Source: Zea mays
Lineage: Eukaryota > Streptophyta > Magnoliopsida > Poales > Poaceae
Length of the DNA: 64,000 bases
Assembly: GCF_902167145.1 (NCBI RefSeq)
Contig: NC_050097.1
Span: 43,260,095 to 43,324,094, forward strand
Direction: 5' to 3'
In this document: positions 9,642-20,891 of the stretch, piece after piece
Numbering within the stretch: position 1 is the stretch's first letter
Layout of the letters: each line of letters starts with the position of its first letter
Made by a program: the position numbers and the translations under genes
The notes under the pieces: model-generated
Databases searched by the model: none
What the model saw: only the letters and a program-made list of their open reading frames with translations
What the model was told of the DNA's origin: nothing

Positions 9642-11632
9642 ATGGTCTCCCCTTCGTCAGCTCTCCCCAAGGTTCTTGGACACGGCTGGCTTGCACTCCA
9701 TGCATGGGCCTGTTGATTCTTCACGGGCTAGCGTTCCCATCCCATCGAGATATTGCTTTCGATTGAGACGGCAGTAGTCATTCACCACCAGGCGCTGTTT
9801 TTCTTGTGGTCCAGGTCGCCGACGAGGCCACCCCTCGCCGCGCCAAGTGGTGGTACGTGACGTTCCACAACGTCACCGCGATGGTCGGCGCCGGCGTGCT
9901 CAGCCTGCCGTACGCCATGGCTCACCTGGGATGGTATGGTAACCGACTGGATTGACTGACCCTCCACTTTGACGGCATGCAATGGCTCGCTGACTCGAGC
10001 AGTGTTTCTTTCTTGTTGCTTGGTTTCATCGTCATCATCATGCAGGGGCCCCGGGATGGTGGCGCTGCTGGCGTCGTGGGGGATCACGCTGTACACGCTG
10101 CGTCTGCTGATCGAGCTGCACGAGTGCGTGCCCGGCGTGCGGTTCGACCGGCTCCGCGACCTCGGCGCGCACGCGCTGGGCCCGCGCCTGGGGCCCTGGG
10201 TGGTGGTGCCGCAGCAGCTCATCGTGCAGCTCGGCTGCGACATGGTGTACATGGTGACGGGGGGCAAGTGCCTGCAGAAGTTCGCCGAGTCCGCGTGCCC
10301 GCGCTGCGCGCCGCTGCACCGGTCCTACTGGATCTGCATCTTCGGCTCCTCCCAATTCCTGCTGTCGCAGCTGCCCAACCTCGACGCCATCACCGCCGTG
10401 TCCTTCGCCGCCGCGGCCATGTCGCTCTGGTATACGTCGTCGTAGCACGGTTGTCGAGCAAGCTACGACCATAGCAGCTAGTACGTGCGTTGCGTGGCGT
10501 GGATCTCATCTCCCTCACTCGTTGCGTGCGTGCAGCTACTCGACCATCTCGTGGGCCGCGTGCGTGGCGCGCGGTCCGGTGCCCGGGGTGAGCTACGACG
10601 CGTACAAGGCCGGCACCGGCACCGGCACGGCGGCGGACTCGGCGTTCCGGGTGTTCAGCGCGCTGGGGCAGGTGGCGTTCGCGTACGCGGGGCACGGCGT
10701 GGTGCTGGAAATCCAGGCCACCATCCCGTCCACGCCCACCAAGCCGTCCCGGGCGCCCATGTGGAAGGGCACCGTCGCCGCGTACCTCGTCACCGCCGCG
10801 TGCTACTTCCCCGTGGCGGTCGCCGGGTACTGGGCCTTCGGGCGCGACGTCGGCGACAACGTCCTCGTGGCGCTGCAACGCCCGCCCTGGCTCGTCGCCG
10901 CCGCCAACATGATGGTCGTCATCCATGTCGTCGGAAGCTATCAGGTATATGCGATGCCGATGTTCGAAAGCATCGAGACGATTATGGCCACAAGGTTCAG
11001 GCTGCCGCGAGGGTTGCTCCTCCGTCTAGTGGCCCGATCGGCCTACGTTGGTATGTATGTATGAACTGACGTAGTCACGTAGAGACTGGAACACTCCCGC
11101 ATGCCAATTCTCGTGGTAACTGTCTGTGGACCACGGCGCCATGCCATTGCCTTGCAGCATTCACACTGTTCGTGGCGGTGACCTTCCCGTTCTTCGGCGA
11201 CCTCCTAGGCTTCTTCGGAGGGTTTGGGTTCACGCCGACCTCCTACTTCGTAAGCAGCTGCAGCTCTGCCTTCCACGCTGACACGTACCATAGCAGTGAC
11301 GACTGACGAGACTCGTTGGACCCTGTTTGCGCAGCTCCCCTGCGTTCTGTGGCTGAAGATCAAGAAGCCGCCGAGGTTCAGCGCGTCGTGGTGTGCCAAC
11401 TGGGTAGGCGACGACCGCCACTTCTTCTTCTTCCTCGCATTCTTTGGCTTTTTCAAACTGGGAGAGAGTCCAGAGCTGGGACTGGCCTCTGCCTGCTCAC
11501 CACTTGCTTGCTCCGTCCGCGTCTCTTTGTCAGGGCTGCATCATCGTCGGAGTGCTGCTGATGCTTGTGTCCACCATCGGCGGCTTACGGAGCATCGTCC
11601 AAGACGCATCGACGTTCCAGTTCTACTCCTGA
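9642..11632 (+). CDS. LHT-type (lysine/histidine transporter-like) amino-acid permease
   Basis: Seven exons were read from splice sites and phase: 9642-9671, 9815-9933, 10046-10429, 10536-11050, 11158-11249, 11335-11403, 11534-11632, giving 435 codons. All introns are GT-AG. The protein follows LHT members of the AAAP family: KWWY...[19 protein letters not shown], then a WGITLYTL helix, [76 protein letters not shown], and the C-terminus [13 protein letters not shown] proteins are proton-coupled plasma-membrane importers with about 10-11 helices. The first exon (10 codons, [10 protein letters not shown]) is the least certain part: it is short, and the typical acidic LHT N-terminus is reduced. 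The rest is strongly supported. No disabling mutation was seen. Confidence 0.9.
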
Positions 11633-11828
11633 AGCCCTCACACTTGCATGTACCTCTACACTCACATGGTTCCAGCAAGTCGTCACCCTCGCTCGTCCAC
11701 GCAGCTCTACCTCTACATTTTGTTGCAAGCTTGAGGGTGTCCGGGTGTGGCTGCAGCCTGCCGAAATGCAGAGGACGATGCAGCAAACTGTACACTCGCT
11801 AAGACGTACGGTTGTGTGTTCTACGGAT

Positions 11829-11851
11829 GGGGGGGGGGGGGGGGGGGGGGG
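11829..11851 (+). repeat. Poly(G) tract of 23
   Basis: Twenty-three consecutive G residues lie about 200 bp downstream of the transporter stop, probably in or just after the 3' UTR. Its exact length in the sample may be unreliable because such runs are error-prone. Confidence 0.9.
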
Positions 11852-12127
11852 CTTTCCTGTGCGCGCCCAGCTCAATCTGCAAGGTGTGGTTGCAACAGGC
11901 AGATCAGACGAATCGTTTAGCCGTAGTGAAAAATATAAAATCACTATCTTTAATGCGATCATCTGATATGTGAACAGACTTTCTCTATCAAAGCATGTTA
12001 GGTTTCAGAAAGAACATAAGGCGACACATAATATAATACATATATAAGCGAAAAAAACTGTTTACGAATTTCAGAATAAGAAGGGATTTCGATAACACAT
12101 CATCTATCCATTAAAGAGTGCACAGAG

Positions 12128-12510
12128 AACCCATAATTCTTTTAACAGGTTTCTAGCACCAAAAACAAATATTACATAATGCAAATTATTGCAAATCAAT
12201 AAATTAACTTTAACAACTTTACTCTCTAATATAAGGCCCTAGTTAATTACTTACAACATAAGAGTTAATACCATGGAAGTAAAACACAAATAACCTAGGA
12301 TTATTATTTAACAAATTTCTATCACCAAAAACGAATATTTACATTTCCACAAATCCTACACGTACGACATTAGTACAAACCGTACATTGAAATAGCATAA
12401 AATAAAATAAAAAATAGCTATACCATACTTTACTCTCTAATATAGGGGCCCGATTAGTTACTTATGATATAAGAATTGATACCATGAATGTAAAAACATA
12501 ACAAAAACAA
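12128..12510. repeat. Diverged tandem duplication of about 0.2 kb in AT-rich spacer
   Basis: The block TTTCTAGCACCAAAAAC followed by TACTCTCTAATATAAGG and ATACCATGGAAGTAAAA recurs as TTTCTATCACCAAAAAC, TACTCTCTAATATAGGG and ATACCATGAATGTAAAA, with spacing of about 166-211 bp owing to indels. The surrounding 11852-12985 is AT-rich and shows no gene. Confidence 0.55.
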
Positions 12511-12985
12511 GCTCACTGTTCATGCCGATCATAAGCTCATAACAATTGGGTAACTCCAAACCACTATAAAAATGTAAACATACATTACTTCAATGAACAT
12601 ATTATGACAACAACATAAACTATATGTTGTAGTCACTAAAATGAGCTACCAGTCCAAAACATGAATTGCATCGTTACGAAACAAGCACACGGCTACATTA
12701 AACTTGTAAACAAAGTTAAAGTGATGATAATTATAGTTTAGAACATATTTATTACTCTCTAGACTTGGTTATGAGTTTTTCCGTTTGAGGTTCTCGTATA
12801 AGTTTATAATGAGATAATAATTAACATATACTATACCATTTTCTCCATATATTTACGAGACTTTTAGTGACATATCTACACATATTTCTTCTTATTTTTC
12901 ACATGTTTTTTAGATATATTATTCAATATATTGATCTTAATGATGAATAACATTGTTGATCCATGAAGAGAGGTATGAACGCTTT

Positions 12986-13403
12986 AGGTGGTGTTTGGTT
13001 CCCACCTCTTAAAGTTTAGTGTCGTTTAAAGTTTAGTCACTTTTAGTCTCTAATCTGTTGAACAATATGACTAAAGGAGGTCTTCCAAATAGAAATTTTA
13101 GAGACTAAAGTTTCGGAAGATGACTAAAGTAACTCAACGCCCCTTTATTATCCATCAACCACCCCATCTTATAAGGCATTACTTCAAAATTTATCCACCC
13201 CATCTTAGAAGACGTCCCTCCAAAAAAATATTTTTGTGAGTCCGTCGCCTCCTAAAGTTGAGTAGCTAAAGTTTAGTTATTTTTAATTTTAATTCTAAAA
13301 TGACAAATAACATGACTAAAATATGTCTATCAAATACAAATTTTATAGATTAAAATTTGGTCCCTAAAGTTTAGAAGAATGAATAATGGAAACAAACACC
13401 TCT
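12986..13403. mobile_element. MITE with GTGTTTGGTT-type inverted termini
   Basis: The left end AGGTGGTGTTTGGTTCCC and the right end GGAAACAAACACCTCT are imperfect inverted repeats. The sub-terminal motif TAAAGTTTAG occurs in both orientations. The element is about 420 bp and encodes nothing. Termini of this kind are frequent in grass MITEs; the superfamily is not fixed because no clean direct target duplication was read. The 200 bp from 13404 to 13604 are the likely promoter and 5' UTR of the next gene. Confidence 0.5.
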
Positions 13404-13604
13404 AAAACAATATTCTAAACAAATCCAACGGTCCGAAGTAGCGGGCACGGATGGCGCGACCGTCAAAGGCCACGTAGCAACGTGATAGTGTCGCCTTGCT
13501 GGCTTGGCGGGGCACCATACACCACACCACTTCGCGCCCAAGATGGCGCTTTATTATCTCTGGTCTGGTCGCTGCGCCTCCCGCTTGGCCGCGAGCCCGC
13601 GACC

Positions 13605-15038
13605 ATGGCGGCGCCACCCGTCCCCGTCCTCTGCAGCGCTTCCCCATGTCGCATCACCACCCACCTCGCCCCTCCTGCCTTTCGGACCGTTGCCGCGGCG
13701 CGGCCGCAGGCCTTGCCCTTCGTCTTGTGCGTCGAGCAGCGCGTGGGGCCCTCGGCGCGCGCGCGCGCGCCGTTCGCGGCCAAGCGCGGCGGCGGCGGCG
13801 AGGTATCCGCGGAAGCTCCAGACGGCACGCGCGCGCTGCTCCAGGCGGCGCTCTGGGGCGCCGAGGCTGCCTATATACTCTGGCTCTTCCTTCTGCCTTA
13901 CGCCCCGGTCAGTAAGTCCGTACCCGTTTCAGCGTGCATTTGCGTTCCAAATTATGAGCTCAAACGCTGTCATCATCGTGTCCCGAGAGACACTTCCGGC
14001 AGGAAGAAAAAAGATAGAGTCTGTAGCTTCCATCTCCATCTTCGTGCAGGGCGACCCGGTCTGGGCAATCTCGCAGGCTACCATCAGCGACCTCATCGGC
14101 CTATCACTCAACTTCTTCTTCGTCCTGCCGCTGCTCAACTCAGGTACGCTGAAACCCAGCAAGTTCCTTATGCCCAAGCCCAATGGTTTTTTTTCTCTCT
14201 CTCTCTCCCAAAGTTATTGTGGGCGTGACTCTGTTGGTGAGTTTTCCTGGGCAGTGTAGTTGGCGTTCACCTGCTCGAATCGCCTCTACTTCACCCTGTA
14301 AGCAGCCGACTACTCACGCTTGTTGCGACACAGCAGTGCAGTTGCGCACGCATTTCGTGCCCTGAGACTGTTATAATAAATTGTATACGCCTGCTTTGCC
14401 GCCCCAGATGGCAGAAGGATTGTTCAACTTGGTGCTCGCTTGGACGCTGCTTTTTGCGCCACTCCTCTTCACGGATTGTAGGAGGGACCGCTACAAGGGA
14501 TCGCTCGATGTCCTGTGGGGCTTTCAGATGTTCCTCACAAACAGTATGATCTCTTTGGAAAACACTAAAAAAACTCGCTGTTCATGGATAGGAGGTTGCC
14601 TAACAGCATTTCGCTGTCATCTCTCCAGCTTTCTTGATACCTTACATGGCGATCCGACTGAACGGTCCGGAAGCGGACCGGTCTCCGCCACGAAGATCAC
14701 AGCTGGGTTCAGTCATGGTCAACGGCGCGCCGGCTGTGGGCGCGGTCGGCGGCCTCGTCTGCGTTCTCTCGATCGTTTGGGCGTTCTCTGGCCGCGGAGA
14801 TTCTGGTTTCGGAGGCATTGCGGAACGGTGGCAGTATCTGCAGAGCTACCTGTTCTCGGAGCGGCTTGCTTACGCGTTTCTCTGGGATATGTTTCTGTAC
14901 TCCGTATTCCAGCCGTGGCTGATCGGGGACAATCTTCGGAACGTGAAGGCGGATGCTGCTGGGCTTGTGAGTGTGGTGCGGTTCGTCCCCGTTGTGGGTT
15001 TAGTTGCCTACCTTCTTTGCTTAGAGGAAGAGGATTAG
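13605..15038 (+). CDS. Plastid-type multi-pass membrane protein of unknown function
   Basis: Five exons: 13605-13907, 14050-14143, 14260-14297, 14408-14543, 14629-15038, giving 326 residues. The phases fit at each GT-AG junction. The start ATG lies in a strong context (ACCATGGCG). The first 65 or so residues are rich in Ala, Arg, Ser and Pro with few acidic residues, like a chloroplast transit peptide. About seven hydrophobic segments follow, for example ILWLFLLPYAP, LNFFFVLPLLNS, LAWTLLFAPLLF, FLIPYMAIRLN, LVCVLSIVWAF, WDMFLYSVF and VVGLVAYLLC. Conserved-looking blocks such as GDPVWAISQATISDLIGLSL and RDRYKGSLDVLWGFQMFLTN suggest a family kept in plants and perhaps cyanobacteria. I do not know its function. 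Plastid envelope or thylakoid location is inferred. An upstream in-frame ATG-less extension to 13482 was not used. Confidence 0.8.
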
Positions 15039-15298
15039 CTGTTAACTGTGTTTTTTTATATATTTTTTGTGATCATTTGGATCGTTGATCAGTGTGCAGT
15101 TGAGTGGATTATGTACTTGGTGGCAGTGAGTTTGCAACTGAAAACACAAATCTTGTAGCCGAACAAGAACAACCGGGATGGACATACAGTATTTTTTTTC
15201 CTGGGCGGCTAGTCTCTCTAGGAAACAAGCCCATCAGAAAAGCAACTAATTTTCTCTAAGACATAATTCTAACTGCCTGACGAATGCCGCTCAATTCT

Positions 15299-16024
15299 TC
15301 AGAAAGCTAGGACTGACACCAATGCCACGAAACCAAGAGTGACAGAGAAGCCGTGAGCTATCATCTTGGACCCCCGGCTGTATCGCGGCGGCGTCTGGCT
15401 GCTCACCGACGGTGACGGTATCATACGTGGTGTCGTCGGCGTTGGCGTCGCTGGCGTGGTGAGGGTCGCTGGAGCACTGGAGTTGGCGCTTGCGTGTGGA
15501 GTGACCGCCGCCGCGGGCGGCGGCGGCGGCGGTGGCAGCGGCGGTGATGGTCCATGGGGAAGAAGACCGGCAACTGCAAGAGGGCTCATCATCAAACACA
15601 ACTTCAGTGAGTGCCAAATCCCTGGCACGAGAAGGGGAGGCGAAATATCCGTGCACGTAATGGAGATCGCGTGCGTACGAGTATTACCTGCGCAGGCGCC
15701 GGTGGCGGGCGGGAGGTCGAGGCGGCAGAGCCGAGGCATGGCCATCACGCGCGTCATGTTGACGGCGACGGGGGCCGTGCTGGGGTTGCTGAGAGCCTGG
15801 CAGAGGCACTGCGGCTCGTCGTGCACCATGCTGCCAAGGTTGGCGCAGCAGGTGTCCGCCGGCACGGTGGCGGTGCCCTCGATGAAGGGCAGGCAGGGGA
15901 GGAGGCGGAGGAGGTCAGTGCTGCAGGTGGACGACGTGCCGGCCTGGGGCGGCACCGCATGGACGGCAGCGACGGAAGCCAGCAGCAGCAGCAGCGCGAC
16001 GTAGAACGCAGGAGCCGACGCCAT
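15299..16024 (-). CDS. Non-specific lipid-transfer protein, GPI-anchored type (LTPG-like)
   Basis: Two exons on the minus strand: 16024-15688 and 15573-15299, 203 residues. The order is a signal peptide (ALLLLLASVAAVHA), the eight-cysteine nsLTP module C-x9-C-x14-CC-x12-C-x-C-xn-C-xn-C, a Pro/Ser/Thr-rich linker with an eight-Pro run, and a C-terminal hydrophobic tail (GFSVTLGFVALVSVLAF) typical of GPI attachment. All eight cysteines are visible. LTPGs bind lipids at the outer face of the plasma membrane and help export cuticular lipids. The start at 16024 was chosen because the signal peptide begins there and a TATA box lies at 16117-16123; the open frame continues upstream to 16249, beyond the promoter. 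The 114-bp intron is a multiple of three and has no stop, so its retention would add 38 codons after the cysteine module. Confidence 0.9.
   Translation of the reverse strand: MASAPAFYVALLLLLASVAAVHAVPPQAGTSSTCSTDLLRLLPCLPFIEGTATVPADTCCANLGSMVHDEPQCLCQALSNPSTAPVAVNMTRVMAMPRLCRLDLPPATGACAGNTRTHAISITCTDISPPLLVPGIWHSLKLCLMMSPLAVAGLLPHGPSPPLPPPPPPPAAAVTPHASANSSAPATLTTPATPTPTTPRMIPSPSVSSQTPPRYSRGSKMIAHGFSVTLGFVALVSVLAF
15574..15687 (-). other. Stop-free, in-frame intron of the LTPG gene
   Basis: On the minus strand the intron starts GTAATA and ends TTGCAG. Splicing joins ...GACA to VAGLLPHG in phase 1. Its 114 bp contain no in-frame stop, so both the spliced and the retained forms are open. Confidence 0.75.
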
Positions 16025-16116
16025 TGCTTCTCTCGCTAGCTGATCTTTTCTGCTCTGCATGGAAACTGGAGACAACTGTTTTCTTGATTTGCTCTTCTGG
16101 CGATTGGTTGCAGTGG

Positions 16117-16123
16117 ATTTATA
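16117..16123 (-). promoter_or_regulatory. TATA box of the LTPG gene
   Basis: The minus strand reads TATAAAT about 95 bp upstream of the ATG at 16024. Expected transcription start is near 16090. This supports the short rather than the extended N-terminus. Confidence 0.6.
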
Positions 16124-16337
16124 GCATCGGAGCAACGGCGATGCACGGTAATGGTGTGTGTTCCTGAGCTGGGAGCCTGGGACTGGGACCTCGCATCGCA
16201 TGCATGGCGGGCTGGCGGCTGCTTGGCAGATTTGCGTGACGCCCTGCATGGAAGGCGGGAGCGTTCCGTGTGAGCCGCTGCGGCGTTAGTAGGATTCGCT
16301 CGCAGTCGTAGGTGTAGCAGGCTTTGCCAACGGGCAA

Positions 16338-17550
16338 TGAAGCACAGGGATGGTGTGCTTCAGACCCTTCAGTTCAGTGCTTGTACGTCGCCGTGTCGTG
16401 CTCCATGTGCGTGCCATGTGAACTGCTGTCTATATTACCGGCTTGTTGAAACTGATAAATCATAAATGCAGATCACTCTGGCTGAATTCACTAGTTCATT
16501 TTTTATCTTCTAATCGGCTTCTATTTCAAACTCTACTTTATATATTTTATATACAGTATAAGTATAGTTTGTCTATAATATTTTGTAGGCTCTATTAACC
16601 TCAACCTGTCAACCACAATCTGTAAGCAAAAAGTTTCATATAATAAACTAGGACATATTTGATACATACGTCTAATTACATTCAGAGCTAAAAACAGTCT
16701 AAATTAGTTATAGTTGGTGAGTTAGTTAACTAATAACTAGTTAAAAATTTATATAAAATTAGTCTACCTATTTACCCTTCTATCTGGATACACTAAAAGT
16801 AATTTTTAGCTAACTAGTAATTGGTCCTTTATCAAACAGACCCTGGATAACGAAATGAGCAAATATGCAAATAAATTTTAGCAATAAGTAAATGGTAACC
16901 AAACTTTGCAAGGTTAAGGGTATTTTTAATTGGGCTTTTGGAAGCTATTTTTACTTTCAAAAATCAAAAGCAAAAATATGATGACGAGCGGAAGCTACAT
17001 TTTTTTAGAAGCAACTACTTTGAATAATCAGATCGTGCTTTTGGCTTTTGACTTTCTGTTTTTAAAATAGTGAAAATAGGGATCTGTAAATCTGTTTCAC
17101 AGTCATTTTAAGAAAAATAGAGATAGGAGATAGTTTTATACTTCTTTAAATCAAATAGCTTATAATCTTTTTCACAACACATAACCTGCAATAGTTTTTT
17201 TTACAGTCCATTATTCATAACAGCTTTTTGATAAACCACAATCCAACCAAACACACGGGAATTTTGGCCCTCCGTAATGAATTACTCTCAAAACTCTAAG
17301 TTCCCTCCTTATTGTTTGGTTCCGAGCGTCAAAACGTATCTTCGACTTCTATCAACTATTGTATAAATTCATTTTACCTCCTTCAATTAGAAGCCGATTT
17401 TAAAAAATTAACTATTGAAACCATCCAATTCATTTTTCTGAGTGGTTTTGATAATGGTTTTGATATATGTGGTGTTGACTCAACCACTAGTGAGGTAAAT
17501 CAAACTTTTTGCAATAGTTGAACAAGGTAATTATACTTTAAAAAATTTAG
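16338..17550. other. AT-rich intergenic region with MITE-like segments
   Basis: No gene. About 16640-16850 has the look of a grass MITE: AACTAACTAG-type sub-repeats and a right side close to ATCAAACAGACCC. About 16900-17265 ends in AACCAAACACACG and contains repeated AAAAGC-rich palindromic stretches. Neither could be bounded with confidence. Confidence 0.35.
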
Positions 17551-18572
17551 ATTTTTACAATAAACTTAAAATATTTTAACAAATATGTTTTTTAAATACA
17601 CAAATATATTATAGAAGAATATTTAGATATTATTTTAAAAATATTTCTACGAAATTTTTAGGAGCATTTTTAAATATGAAATTGGTTTCATATTTTTTGA
17701 GTTGGAACAATTCTTTTATGATTATCCTAATAATAAATCGAATTTTAGTATTTTGGAATACATATCAATCCTAGGATATTATCTTGATAACCTATTTTTT
17801 TTAAAAAAAACTTCTACAAACTTACAAAACATGTTTCATATTGTCTGAGTTGACACAAGATTCCTGGAATTTTCTAATACTAGATCACATTTTAGTATTC
17901 TAGATGCTTGCTTATTCCAAAATAAAATATTTAGATAGTTTTATAAAATTATGTCTATAAATATTTTGTAAAGTCTAGTTGACCTTATAAAATATCATGA
18001 AAGTTCGATTTATTTCTCTTGTAGCCAACTTGACGTCTTATAGGAGGGGTGATATGGTGTCTCTGAAAACTGGTCAGGGGTGAATTCTAAGGTTTCAATA
18101 GTTAAATTCCAAAACCCCCGTTTCAAAATAAAAAGATGTAAATCGAATTTATGCCATAAATAAAAGGGGTCAAATAGATTTATTGATCAGGAAATACGCC
18201 AACAACCTGGGTGGCTTTGGGCCGGGGTAGGCGGCCCACGCGACCGAAGAGAGGGGGAGAGGAGCTGGGCTGGGGTAAGGGAGGTGGCCCGCAAGCTGGG
18301 TGATGTTTTTTTTTCTTTTTCCTATTCCCTTATCAGTTTTAAATTTCAAATCTGATTCAAAATCCAATTTCAGAATTTAAATTCAAATTTACATTCATCA
18401 ATAAAGAAAACATGCTCCAGCATGCATTGCATATTAAAATAAATTTTATAATCTTCAATCTATTTAATTTTGGAAAGTATATTAAATGCATAATCATAAT
18501 CCATATAAATATCATTAGATTTGAATAACCCTTTGAGAACCTTTATCTAAAATAAGATTTTTGGGTGTTACA
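17551..18572. repeat. Probable LTR fragment with TGTAACACC terminus
   Basis: The right end reads GGTGTTACA at 18564-18572, i.e. TGTAACACC on the minus strand. The sequence behind it is AT-rich with one GC-rich block at 18200-18300. No coding capacity. The left end was not found. It shares the terminus, but not obviously the body, with the repeat ending at 6192. Confidence 0.3.
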
Positions 18573-19218
18573 TTTTCATGGAGTTTTTCATGAAAGGGGG
18601 AATGAAAGGGGGAGGAATCCTAATCACAATATGTTGTATGATTCGTTTTATCGTCTATATGTAATCTTTTATCAGATTCCTAGCTTTTAGGAAGACTATA
18701 TGTGTGAGATATCTGTATTGTAATTACAATTGTTCAGAGAAACAAATAATAGTATTTTCTATCTTTTATATTTATGTGCTTTATTTTTATTTAGTTTATT
18801 GACCAGGATAGATAGACGAAAAGAAAAAAGTTAACCACTGGCAATAAAATTTGACGACGCTCCTCATTTCATCATGATCGCCAACTGATCAGCCACCAAA
18901 GTCAACACGGCACCGCTAGGAAACGCATAAACAAAGCTTTGCGCTGCACAGTACTAGTCCTCCGACACAAGAACCACAACTGTGGCTTTCTCTGCTTTTC
19001 CCCGAGAGGACGGTACTATTGCTAATTTGCTACTCCTGAACAGAGGACTACGGGGCAGTTAGGTTTCGTTACCAAAGTTTAGTTCATGTAGTTAATTTTA
19101 TATTTAGACCATATTTAATATTTCTAACTACTATTTAGAGCCGAGCATAATTCTTGATTTTTTTTTACTTACTAGCTAACTAGAGACCTCGATCCATCAT
19201 TTAATTTAAGAGAACATA

Positions 19219-19430
19219 TCTGGTGCACATTATGCACGTATTAAATCAGCACAATTTATTTTGGATCTAACGTCTCTAGTTGTTTGATATAATTTGCTAA
19301 GGACATCCTCCGACGTGGTGGGATATAGTGGTGGAATGTGTTATTTGTAAATTACAATGATCAAATAGAGACGTTAGATTTAAAATAGATGTTGATGATT
19401 TAATATGTGCAGCATTTGTACTAAACTTAC
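19219..19430. mobile_element. MITE with inverted repeats of about 45 bp
   Basis: The left arm (TATGCACGTATTAAATCAGC ... TCTAACGTCTCT) and the right arm (AGAGACGTTAGATTTAAAAT ... GATTTAATATGTGCAGCAT) are imperfect inverted copies of about 45 nt around a roughly 90-bp centre. It encodes nothing. Long TIRs are compatible with a Mutator-type MITE; this assignment is inference. Confidence 0.6.
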
Positions 19431-20875
19431 ATGTAAACTAGATATGTCTTGGATGTACATGCCCCCAAAACAGACGGGGCTAACTTGGGCAGTTGGGCTA
19501 GTGGAGGAGAACATACACGTCGGCATCAACAACTCAGCAAGTCATCTCCATTTGCCATTTGGGGCTTGCCTCCAGGTCCAGGCTCATCTGCGCCAATCAA
19601 GCGGGTAGATCGTCAGGGGGGGATTATCAAGGCTGACAAAACGCAAGACTTTGAATGCCATCAATGGCGAGGGGGCGGGTTTGGTAACCCACCAAATCAT
19701 GCGACCACTTGTTGATGCGGCTGTTTGTTAACATTGATGGAGAACCGTATCCGATGCGGGGAGAGGTCGTCGACATACCCATCTGTGGTTAACTGGTTAT
19801 CAGTCTCAGTTAAAGCTAAAGAGAAGAGCCTTAAAGCCCACTACACTCTGTGGCTGTGCAAACACACTCTGTCCACTCCTGATCCTGCTTAACAAATGTG
19901 ATTCAGTATGCTCCTAAAGCCTGTGCGGTTCCATCCTCCTTTCCCCCTTTCTCGAGAGATTTCACTGGTTCACGAGACCTGCACCATCTTCTGTTGCTGT
20001 TTTTTTTGCCTTATCTACGACAACATTCCTCGGATGAACCTGGAGCAAGAACCTGGCAAGCAATCTATGGCGTGCGAGGATACTGCAGGGCTTGGGGCCC
20101 TTTGGCGGCACTCAATGCCAGCCAACCACGGCCAGGAGGACCCCACCCCACACATGATGCTAGACGACGCCACCAAGGCACACCAACCCAACAACACACG
20201 AGGGCCAGGGGTATGGTACACCTTGTATAAATACAACTCCTGACACGCAGTAAGACCGGTTTCAAATGTCTGATGAGAGGCCAGGAGCATTGAATCGTCC
20301 GTCTCCAGGCAAAGGCAAACAGATAGATAATGGTTCTCGGATCAAGTAGTACGATGGGGGTAACTGTAATGTTGCTGCTGCAGCCTTGGGGTAAAAAACA
20401 AGTCTGCAGATCGCACAGCAAACATACAAAGGGACAGGTGAACAAATGCAACTGCAGGGAACAATGTGAAACGGTGTGAAATTCTGTGCAGAATTGTTCC
20501 CTTTTTTTTATGAGTTTGAAACTTGAGTACTAACGGTTCTTGGGCACGGGATAAGGCGCCCATTGCGTCAGTCTATCTGTTCATAGTTAGATTAGATCTC
20601 GTTTGGATCAACTTTTTCTTTTCTTTATATAAGCCTAAGCTGGGCATCTAACAGTTTCTTGTAAGTTGGGCTATAACCAGAGTTATAAGCTGAGCTGTTT
20701 GGATCAGTTCTAGATTTTCGAGCAGCTAGCAACTTATTTGAATCAATTTAAACGTGACCTTAGGCCCTATTTATTTCCCTCCTAGACTATATAAAATATT
20801 ACTTTGGAATCATAAATAAACTAAAATAAGCTAAGCTAGCTTATTTGTAGTCCTAAAATGATATTTTATCCTTCT

Positions 20876-20891
20876 ACCTTTCCATAATTTT
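20876..20891. repeat. Left target-site duplication of LINE 2
   Basis: ACCTTTCCATAATTTT is repeated exactly at 27355-27370, directly after the poly(A) tail. Confidence 0.95.

Larger units (their letters stand above)
18573..20891. other. Intergenic spacer before the second LINE
   Basis: No convincing gene. It contains a short duplication (ATGAAAGGGGGA twice near 18590-18615), the inverted-repeat MITE at 19219-19430, and a TATA-like TATAAATAC at about 20225 with no gene behind it. Frames at 19405-20243 are short and not protein-like. Confidence 0.5.

Noticed and set aside
10038..10926. Minus-strand frames across the transporter exons
   Set aside because: They are shadows caused by high GC content at third codon positions.
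13482..14228. Long plus-strand frames across 13482-14259 as uninterrupted genes
   Set aside because: They read through introns 1 and 2 of the plastid membrane protein gene; phase and the hydrophobic pattern support the spliced model.
16024..16249. N-terminal extension of the LTPG frame to 16249
   Set aside because: It lies upstream of the TATA box at 16117-16123 and would bury the signal peptide.
19405..20243. Possible small genes near a TATA-like box at 20225
   Set aside because: Frames are short, composition is not protein-like, and there is no splice-supported extension.
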